Assembly (NCBI RefSeq): GCF_011300685.1
Contig: NZ_CP049864.1
Location: 1,046,885 to 1,110,884, forward strand
Length of the DNA: 64,000 bases
Source: Lysobacter sp. HDW10
GTDB taxonomy: Bacteria > Pseudomonadota > Gammaproteobacteria > Xanthomonadales > Xanthomonadaceae
Reading direction: 5' to 3'
Part shown: positions 58,015-64,000 of the stretch, in pieces
How positions within the stretch are numbered: the first letter of the stretch is position 1
Layout of the letters: each line of letters begins with the position of its first letter
The notes under the pieces: model-generated
Told to the model about the DNA's origin: nothing
Database searches by the model: none
The model's input: the letters and a program-made list of their open reading frames with translations, nothing else
Translations under genes and position numbers: made by a program

Positions 58015-60279
58015 ATGAAGAAGCGCAGTAGTGTATTGATTGCCGTTTGGGCCGTGCCATTGGTTTTGGGCGCCGCCGTCTTGACGCAGCACGACGTTCA
58101 AACACTGGCGCCCGCGCCGACGGTCCAGCTCGCACAAGTTGCAACACCTGCAGCGGTGACGACGCGCAGCGACAAGAAGCCCACCGGTGCACTGGTTCAA
58201 AATGTCGATCAGCGTGAAACGGCGAAGACGGTTTACGGCGTTCTATCTGATAGCAACTACGCGTATCGCCCGCGTGCGCTAGACGATGCACTCGCTGCAG
58301 ATATCGCCAAGCGCTATCTAGAATCCCTCGACGGCGCCAAGATGTTTTTGACCGCCGCAGATGTGGCGAGCTTTAACGCCCAACAATCGCAGTTGGATGA
58401 CGACATCAAGGCGGGCGATTTCAAGCGCCCCTTCGCTGTGTTCGATACCTATCGCAAGCGCGTCAAAGAGCGCTCACGATTTGCGCGTGCCTTGTTGAAC
58501 AAAGACATCTTCGATTTCAGCGGCCACGACCGCGTTGAGTTTGACCGCGAGAAAGCACCGTGGGCTGCGTCTAATGCAGAACTCGACACGCTGTGGACGA
58601 ACTCAGTGCGCAACGATTGGCTGCGCTTGAAGTTGGCAGGCAAGCAGCCTGCAGACATTCGCAAAACGCTGGACAAGCGCTACGCAAATATCGAGAAGGC
58701 AGTCAGCGAGTACAGCTCGGAAGACATCTTCCAAATTGCGATGAATGCTTACGCGAACTCGATCGATCCGCACACGGATTACTTGAACCCGCGCACCGCA
58801 GAGCGCTTTAACCAACAAATGTCGTTGCAGCTGCAAGGTATTGGCGCAGTGCTGACCAAGCCTGATGATGTTGTCGTGGTGCGCGAATTGGTGCCGGGTG
58901 GCCCAGCCGCTTTGAGCAAGCTGGTGCAACCGGGGATGCGCATCATTGCCGTCGGCCAAGGTGAAAAAGGCCCGATGGAAGACGTGGTCGGTTGGCGCAT
59001 CGATGACGTTGTAGAAAAGATCAAAGGCAACAAGGGCACCAAGGTGCGTCTTGATCTCGTGCCGCCGGGCGTGCCGATCGAATCCAAGCCGAACCATGTC
59101 TTGCTGACGCGTGACATCGTCAAGCTCACGGAAGATGCGGCGAAGTCGGAAATCATCGAAGTGCCGAGCCAAGCAGGTCAGCCGGCAAAACGCATCGGCG
59201 TGATCAAGTTGCCGAGCTTCTACGAAGATTTCGAAGGCCGTCGTCGCGGTGGTGAATTCGCGTCGTCCTCGCGTGACGTTGCACGCTTGTTGCAAGAATT
59301 CCAAACACAAAACATCGATGGCGTTGTGCTCGATTTCCGCAACAACGGTGGTGGCTCTTTGGGTGAGGCCGTGCGCATCACCGGTCTGTTTATCGACCAA
59401 GGCCCAGTCGTGCAAGTGCGCGAGTCGGGCGGTCGGGTGACGATCAATCAAGACCGCACACCGGGTGTGTTGTGGCGTGGTCCTCTGGCGATTGTGATCA
59501 ATCGCGCGACCGCATCGGCCTCTGAAATTGTGGCGGGCGCGATCAAGGATTACGGCCGCGGCGTCATCATCGGTGAAACCACCTACGGCAAGGGAACGGT
59601 ACAAAACCTGATGGACTTGGACCGTTGGCCGGGACGTGGTGCCACCAACTACGGCCAGCTGAAGCTGACCATCGCGCAGTTCTTCTTGCCGGCGGGCAGC
59701 AGCACCCAAAACAAGGGCGTGACGCCGGACGTGCACTATCCGGTCACAGTCGACGCCGCGGACTTCGGTGAAAGCACCAATGAAAATGCACTGCCGTGGT
59801 CGAAGATTGACAGCAGTGACTTCGAACGCGTGGGCAACTTGGCGACGTTGAATGCAACCTTGGAAGCGCAACACACGGCGCGCGTCCGCAACGATCCGGA
59901 ATTCAAGTGGTTGCTTGAGGATCTTGCCGAGTACAAGGAACGCCGTGATCGTAAGTACATCTCGTTGAACGAGGTGGAACGCAAAGCTGAGCGTGACGCT
60001 GCAGAAGCCAAGATCAAAACGCGTCAGGAAGCGCGCAAGAAGTTGGGTCTGAAATTGGATCCGCTCGCCGACGATCCGAACGATGATGGCTTGTCTACCA
60101 ACGAACGTGACGTGGCGAAGCAGCTTGAACGCGAGAAGCTCGCCGAAGAACGACCGGATCCGCTCTTGCGCGAGTCGGCCAACATTCTGGTTGATGCCAT
60201 CAATGATTTCGGTCGCAATCCCGCCTTGTTGAGGCAAACCTTTCCGCAGGCGCAAAGCCCGGTGTTGTGGGTGAAATGA
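58015..60279 (+). CDS. prc: Tail-specific carboxy-terminal protease Prc
   Basis: Prc (Tsp) is a periplasmic protease that degrades proteins from their C-termini and trims wall enzymes. The 754-residue product has an export signal (residues about 4-22), an N-terminal helical domain, a PDZ domain (about 275-360), the S41 protease domain with the Ser-Lys dyad S501 (in TASASE) and K526 (in YGKGTVQ), and a charged C-terminal DUF3340 domain. The 25-residue Ser-Lys spacing equals that of E. coli Prc. GAGGA precedes ATG 58015. Its stop overlaps the next gene (ATGA). Confidence 0.95.
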   Translation: MKKRSSVLIAVWAVPLVLGAAVLTQHDVQTLAPAPTVQLAQVATPAAVTTRSDKKPTGALVQNVDQRETAKTVYGVLSDSNYAYRPRALDDALAADIAKRYLESLDGAKMFLTAADVASFNAQQSQLDDDIKAGDFKRPFAVFDTYRKRVKERSRFARALLNKDIFDFSGHDRVEFDREKAPWAASNAELDTLWTNSVRNDWLRLKLAGKQPADIRKTLDKRYANIEKAVSEYSSEDIFQIAMNAYANSIDPHTDYLNPRTAERFNQQMSLQLQGIGAVLTKPDDVVVVRELVPGGPAALSKLVQPGMRIIAVGQGEKGPMEDVVGWRIDDVVEKIKGNKGTKVRLDLVPPGVPIESKPNHVLLTRDIVKLTEDAAKSEIIEVPSQAGQPAKRIGVIKLPSFYEDFEGRRRGGEFASSSRDVARLLQEFQTQNIDGVVLDFRNNGGGSLGEAVRITGLFIDQGPVVQVRESGGRVTINQDRTPGVLWRGPLAIVINRATASASEIVAGAIKDYGRGVIIGETTYGKGTVQNLMDLDRWPGRGATNYGQLKLTIAQFFLPAGSSTQNKGVTPDVHYPVTVDAADFGESTNENALPWSKIDSSDFERVGNLATLNATLEAQHTARVRNDPEFKWLLEDLAEYKERRDRKYISLNEVERKAERDAAEAKIKTRQEARKKLGLKLDPLADDPNDDGLSTNERDVAKQLEREKLAEERPDPLLRESANILVDAINDFGRNPALLRQTFPQAQSPVLWVK

Positions 60280-61163
60280 GTTCAAACACGCAAGTCAGTA
60301 AATCCATGATTTGGACGGCGTTGATCGCCGTCTATCTCATTTGGGGCTCCACTTATTTGGCGATCCGCTTCGCCTTGGAAGGGGGCTTGCCGCCGTTCTT
60401 GATGGCGGGCGTGCGCTTTGTCATTGCCGGCGCATTGATGTTGAGCTTTCTGAAGTGGCGTGGGGCAGTGATGCCGACGCGACCACAATGGCGCAATCTC
60501 TCGATCATGGGGCTGCTGCTGTTGGTCTTCGGCAATGGTCTCGTGTGCGTGGCCGAACAAACGGTGTCTTCGGGCATCACTGCCGTGGCTGTCGCTTCGG
60601 CGCCTATCTGGATGGGTATCTTTGCGGCAATGCGTGGCGAGCACCCTTCGAAGTCCGAATGGATCGGGATCGCGATCGGCTTTATCGGCGTGTTGTGGCT
60701 CAACGCCGGAAGCAGCTTGAGCGGTTCGATGACCGGTATGGTCGCGCTGATCCTTGCTTCGCTGGCATGGTCTTTCGGTTCTATCTGGAGCCGCGGCAAG
60801 GACTTGCCTTCACCCTTTGTCACGTCGGGCGGCCAAATGTTGGCAGGCGGCGCCATGATGCTGATCGTTGCTTTGGTGCTTGGCGAGCGTTGGCCACATG
60901 ATGTCTCGCACAAGGCCTTAGGCAGCGTCGCCTATCTGATTGTGATGGGCTCGATCGTCGGCTTCTCAGCCTATGTGTGGCTCTTGCACCATGTGCGCCC
61001 CGCCTTGGCGGGCAGCTACGCGTACGTGAACCCAGCCATCGCCGTTGTGCTGGGCGCGCTGTTGGCGAACGAAAAGTTTGGGGCCAACGACTTGTTGCCG
61101 ATGGGCATCATCTTGCTGGGTGTCATTGCGATGACCGTCGGTAAAGCTAAGCGCGCCAAATAG
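60276..61163 (+). CDS. EamA family drug/metabolite exporter
   Basis: The 295-residue membrane protein has ten predicted helices in two EamA repeats, with the start YLIWGSTYLAIRFALEG typical of YedA-like exporters. The substrate is unknown. Its ATG overlaps the prc stop, so it is cotranslated with the protease. The gene ends inside a strong inverted repeat that probably terminates transcription. Confidence 0.9.
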   Translation: MSSNTQVSKSMIWTALIAVYLIWGSTYLAIRFALEGGLPPFLMAGVRFVIAGALMLSFLKWRGAVMPTRPQWRNLSIMGLLLLVFGNGLVCVAEQTVSSGITAVAVASAPIWMGIFAAMRGEHPSKSEWIGIAIGFIGVLWLNAGSSLSGSMTGMVALILASLAWSFGSIWSRGKDLPSPFVTSGGQMLAGGAMMLIVALVLGERWPHDVSHKALGSVAYLIVMGSIVGFSAYVWLLHHVRPALAGSYAYVNPAIAVVLGALLANEKFGANDLLPMGIILLGVIAMTVGKAKRAK

Positions 61164-61170
61164 CGCGCTT
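61149..61170. terminator. Bidirectional terminator-like hairpin
   Basis: AAGCGCGC-CAAATA-GCGCGCTT is a perfect 8-base stem with a 6-base loop. It covers the EamA stop codon and lies 4 bases from the end of the convergent lipoprotein gene. It is followed on the plus strand by an AT-rich tract (GCAATTATTGATTTT), so it fits termination in that direction best. Confidence 0.6.
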
Positions 61171-61174
61171 GCAA

Positions 61175-61612
61175 TTATTGATTTTCAGGCTTGATGTGAA
61201 TGACCGTCATGCCGACCGGTGAGATCGTGCCGTCGCCGCTGATGTTGGTGAGCGAGCCTTTTGCAATGACCCGAAATCCACTGAGCTGATGCATCGCGGT
61301 GATATCGCTTTGCGCAACCAATTCGATTTGTTTCAAATCATTGATGCGCTTGTACGTTGGTGCCGAAGCGCTGGATGCCGGCGAGACACACACAGGTGCA
61401 TCCAGATTCAGCATCAATGCCACGCGCGTCATCTTTCCGGGTGCGGTGACTTCTTGGCGTTGGGCCAAGCCATTCAAAGTGACCTGGCTGGCGTAGTGCA
61501 AGCAGCCGTCATTGTTAATTGTCACTTCGGGTTGTTTGGCGCACCCGACCATGACGCCTGCGGTCATGGCCAACACTGCGAGTCCGCTAGTACGCATTGA
61601 AATGTGCTTCAT
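61175..61612 (-). CDS. Small lipoprotein, function unknown
   Basis: The 145-residue protein has a lipoprotein signal with lipobox MVGC (Cys at residue 24) and a mature domain with two further cysteines (DGCLHYA and APVCVSP). I do not recognise the family. ATG 61612 overlaps the pepQ stop (ATGA), and a GGAGG site inside the end of pepQ precedes it by 8 bases, so the start is well supported. It is probably an outer-membrane lipoprotein made together with PepQ. Confidence 0.75.
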   Translation of the reverse strand: MKHISMRTSGLAVLAMTAGVMVGCAKQPEVTINNDGCLHYASQVTLNGLAQRQEVTAPGKMTRVALMLNLDAPVCVSPASSASAPTYKRINDLKQIELVAQSDITAMHQLSGFRVIAKGSLTNISGDGTISPVGMTVIHIKPENQ

Positions 61613-62931
61613 GGTGATGCCTCCCAAATGGTACGGGTGAGATTCAAGGCGGCGCCTTCTGTGCAAACCACGTCATCCTCAATGCGAATGCCGCCATACG
61701 GACGGAATGCATTGACGGTGTCCCAATTGACACTGGGGCCTAAACCACGATCTTTCAGTTCTTCCAACAGCATGTCGATGAAGTACAGGCCAGGTTCAAT
61801 CGTCACGACCATCCCGGGTGCAAGATCGCGCGTTAAACGCAAGTACGGATGACCTTCCGGTTTGGCGCGCGTGCCGCCACTGTCGCTTTCTGCGAACCCG
61901 GCCACATCGTGCACCTGCAAACCAATGCCATGGCCCAAGCCATGTGGGAAGAACGCGCTGCTGACGCCGGTTTCAACAGCGACTTCGGGATCGACATGAA
62001 TCAAATCGAATTCACGCAAGATCCGTGCAATGCCCAAGTGCGCGTCCAAATGAAGTGCGCGATAGTCGGTGCCTGCGGTGACCTTGTTGCAGAGTTCACG
62101 TTGCAATCGATCCATGGCCTGAATCAAAGACTCAAACGGACCATCTTCTTTTGCATACGTCCGCGTGATGTCGCTGGCGTAGCCGTTGTAGCTTGCGCCC
62201 GCATCAATCAAGAAACTGCGCAGTGTTTTCGGCGGCAGGGTATCGAGGCCGGTGTAGTGCAACACGGCCGCGTGTTCGTTCAAGGCAACGATGTTGCGGT
62301 AGGGCAGATCCACGACGTCTTGGCGCGCGGCTTGGCAATACGCCAAGTGGATGCCGAATTCGCTGGCACCCGCACGGAACGCGCGCTCAGCCGCTCGGTG
62401 CGCACGCACGCCCATGCGCGTGGCCTCACGCATCATTTCGATTTCGTAAGCGGTCTTATACGCGCGGTGGTATTCCAAATATTGAACAACCGGCGCCGGA
62501 TTATTCGGCACCATCGGCCAAATCGCGCTGTCTGCGTCACCAAGTACGGCGCAACGCGCACTGGATGTCGGCAACAAGGCAGTGGCTTCAGCCGGTGTGC
62601 GAATGATGTCGATATCAAATGCATCGACCCAATAGCCGGAAGGCGCGGCAGGCACGACATGCCAATAGTCGTGCGGCTGCAAGAAAATCAGACGCGGCTT
62701 TTGACCGGGGGTGTACACCAACCAGCTGCCCGGCGCCTGCGTGACCGGTAACCACGCTTTGAACTGCGGATTGACGGCAAATGGATAATCGCGGTCGTCA
62801 AACAGCTGATATTTCAAGACGCCCGCCGGCACCACCAAGTGATCAAATCCGCCGCGTTCGAGTGCGGCGTCGGCGCGCGCAGAGAGCGCGGCCAAATGTT
62901 CACGGTAAAGGGCATTCAAATCAGGGGCCAT
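61609..62931 (-). CDS. pepQ: Xaa-Pro dipeptidase PepQ (M24)
   Basis: PepQ splits X-Pro dipeptides. The 440-residue product (E. coli 443) has an N-terminal domain and a C-terminal pita-bread domain with metal-binding motifs: LIDAGASYNGYASDITRTY (two Asp), GLGHGIGLQVHD (His), VVTIEPGLYF (Glu) and GGIRIEDD (Glu). ATG 62931 is used; the codon before it is an in-frame TTG. The small lipoprotein gene follows by overlap. Confidence 0.95.
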   Translation of the reverse strand: MAPDLNALYREHLAALSARADAALERGGFDHLVVPAGVLKYQLFDDRDYPFAVNPQFKAWLPVTQAPGSWLVYTPGQKPRLIFLQPHDYWHVVPAAPSGYWVDAFDIDIIRTPAEATALLPTSSARCAVLGDADSAIWPMVPNNPAPVVQYLEYHRAYKTAYEIEMMREATRMGVRAHRAAERAFRAGASEFGIHLAYCQAARQDVVDLPYRNIVALNEHAAVLHYTGLDTLPPKTLRSFLIDAGASYNGYASDITRTYAKEDGPFESLIQAMDRLQRELCNKVTAGTDYRALHLDAHLGIARILREFDLIHVDPEVAVETGVSSAFFPHGLGHGIGLQVHDVAGFAESDSGGTRAKPEGHPYLRLTRDLAPGMVVTIEPGLYFIDMLLEELKDRGLGPSVNWDTVNAFRPYGGIRIEDDVVCTEGAALNLTRTIWEASP

Positions 62932-63008
62932 CAAAGCGATCCATCCATCCGAGGGAAACTTGATTTTCGCTCAAATGATGTGACTTCGGTGTAATTACCG
63001 GTCAGATA

Positions 63009-63374
63009 TCAGTGTTCGCGTTGTGGATTGCGCTTGGCCCATGCTTCGATGGATTCAACCACTTGCGTGTTCATCAGAATGATTCGCAAGCCCGTGACAT
63101 AAAGGCCACTCACGCCATCCGCGCGCACCCACAGCACTTGTGCCGCACATTGAATCGGCGATCCGCGCTGGCCATCGTCACCTTTGACCTCGTCCAAATG
63201 AAAGCTCAGTTGATAGAGCGCTTCAATTTTCAGCAGTTGGCTGCCCGACATGCGCAGGCCATTGGAAGAGAGGTCGTGCAGCTGCGCGATGGGCTGGCCG
63301 GTCATCGTGTCGTAGACATCGGTGCCAGGCGTGACATCGCGTCGGGCTGCTGCGCGATATTCGGACTGGCTCAT
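63009..63374 (-). CDS. PilZ domain protein
   Basis: The 121-residue protein is almost entirely a PilZ domain, which binds cyclic di-GMP. The N-terminal RxxxR-like segment is RAAARRD and the second motif is DLSSNGLRM (D/NxSxxG). It begins inside the end of the upstream DUF1631 gene (ATGA), so the two are translationally coupled. Likely outputs are motility or surface attachment, but none is shown by the sequence. Confidence 0.88.
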   Translation of the reverse strand: MSQSEYRAAARRDVTPGTDVYDTMTGQPIAQLHDLSSNGLRMSGSQLLKIEALYQLSFHLDEVKGDDGQRGSPIQCAAQVLWVRADGVSGLYVTGLRIILMNTQVVESIEAWAKRNPQREH

Positions 63375-64000
63375 GCAGAGGTCTCCTTACGCGTAAAGCT
63401 GCTGCGCACATTCGAAAGAATTCCGCTGACGGTGTGCATGGCGCGACTGAAGACAGAGATGTCTTCGTGTTTTGCGATCTGAACTTGGCCGACGGTCATC
63501 AATCGTGCCATGTCATCCAAGGTGATATCCAGAATGCGCTGACCACGGCGATTCACCATCAATACGCGATCGGAGACCGAGCTATACCACGACATGCGTC
63601 GGCGCTCGATGCTGCCCTGTTGATTCAAAACGAAGTCATACCACGTGCCCATCGGCATCTCACGCAGCAATTCGTAATTGGCTTGTTCTTGTTGCGTACG
63701 CGGCGCTTTCTGGGTGGCTTGCTTTTCACTTGCATCGCCTTCTTCGCCGAAGCGCGCGTGGCCTGCGATACGTGCAGCAATCGCCGTCGGTGAAGGTGAG
63801 AATTCACTGCGTGGTGCTTGCCGTCCACGCGAAAGCAGTTCTGCCACTGCGTTCGCATCTGACTCGTGGTAGCCAACGCGCCGCAGCGCTTTGACCACCA
63901 TGATTTCGAGTTCTTTGTCTTCGCGCTTGTCGTCAGCGGTGACCGTTTCGATGATGCGCTCGGTAACAGCCTTTTGTTGTGCCCATGCGTCCGACTCCGC
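63371..64000 (-). CDS. DUF1631 family protein, 5' end cut by window
   Basis: Only the C-terminal 209 residues are in the window; the frame is open to base 64000. The sequence matches the end of DUF1631 proteins (once mislabelled thymidine phosphorylase), with GTWYDFVLNQQG, RRMSWYSS and RVLMVNRRGQR. This region is a PilZ-like beta domain in the family. Full members are about 700-800 residues. Its stop overlaps the PilZ gene start, so the pair probably acts together in cyclic di-GMP-related output, an inference from family and coupling. Confidence 0.85.
   Translation of the reverse strand, partial: AESDAWAQQKAVTERIIETVTADDKREDKELEIMVVKALRRVGYHESDANAVAELLSRGRQAPRSEFSPSPTAIAARIAGHARFGEEGDASEKQATQKAPRTQQEQANYELLREMPMGTWYDFVLNQQGSIERRRMSWYSSVSDRVLMVNRRGQRILDITLDDMARLMTVGQVQIAKHEDISVFSRAMHTVSGILSNVRSSFTRKETSA

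Noticed and set aside
58603-60285. A 560-codon open frame antisense to prc
   Set aside because: The plus-strand frame has clear Prc domains and catalytic residues. The antisense frame is an effect of codon composition and shows no motif.

Overview
The window is a piece of a gammaproteobacterial chromosome, most likely from the Xanthomonadales (Lysobacteraceae/Xanthomonadaceae). This is inferred from the order of housekeeping genes (lptM-dapF-DUF484-xerC-hslV-hslU; mreBCD-mrdA-rodA-mltB-rlpA-dacC-ybeD-lipB-lipA), from HslV carrying a short N-terminal propeptide before its catalytic threonine, and from many secreted peptidases and TonB/DUF5916-type outer-membrane proteins. It has 58 supported protein genes, two of them cut by the window edges. 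I saw no rRNA, tRNA, CRISPR array, insertion sequence or prophage. Genes are tightly packed, many start codons overlap the preceding stop (ATGA, TAATG, TGATG), and no gap between genes exceeds about 280 bases.

Layout. 1-5765: a type I restriction-modification operon in the unusual order hsdR-hsdS-rhuM-hsdM, clearly accessory DNA; base composition differs along it, with a GC-rich hsdR 3' end and AT-richer specificity domains. 5824-9904: an unrecognised cysteine-rich secreted protein with a duplicated domain, an APH(6)-like kinase and a phospholipase D/cardiolipin-synthase-like protein. 10181-12779: a cyanide-insensitive type cytochrome bd oxidase with a 51-residue DUF2474 subunit. 12788-20953: an M28 peptidase, then a fatty-acid desaturation locus (DesT/FabR-like repressor coupled to an MFS transporter, divergent from a DesC-like reductase and DesB-like desaturase) followed by fadH. 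Two tandem palindromes sit in the divergent promoter. 20982-23186: a ZnuD-type zinc receptor with a near-consensus Zur box. 23306-28635: a secreted DUF442 phosphatase with an APTA repeat tail, ctlX, an esterase, an AlgR-like regulator, hemC and a WYL regulator.

28710-38619: two translationally coupled S9 oligopeptidases, then lptM-dapF-DUF484-xerC-hslV, with a YhbW-like luciferase-family gene lodged between hslV and hslU. 38616-46606: ubiE, a DUF5916 outer-membrane protein, an M1 aminopeptidase lipoprotein, small envelope proteins and a PfkB kinase. 46770-57927: the rod-shape/peptidoglycan cluster running into lipoate synthesis. 58015-64000: tail-specific protease Prc, an EamA exporter, and a minus-strand group of DUF1631 (cut), PilZ, pepQ and a small lipoprotein.

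The best second-look candidates are the tandem TATACA-N2-TGTATA operators at 16627-16653 over a possible leaderless promoter, the rhuM gene inside the type I operon, the flavin oxidoreductase splitting hslVU, the Zur box at 23217-23231, and the duplicated cysteine-rich protein at 5824-7356. I do not see a clearly unprecedented multi-gene system; the novelty is in architecture and small regulatory elements.
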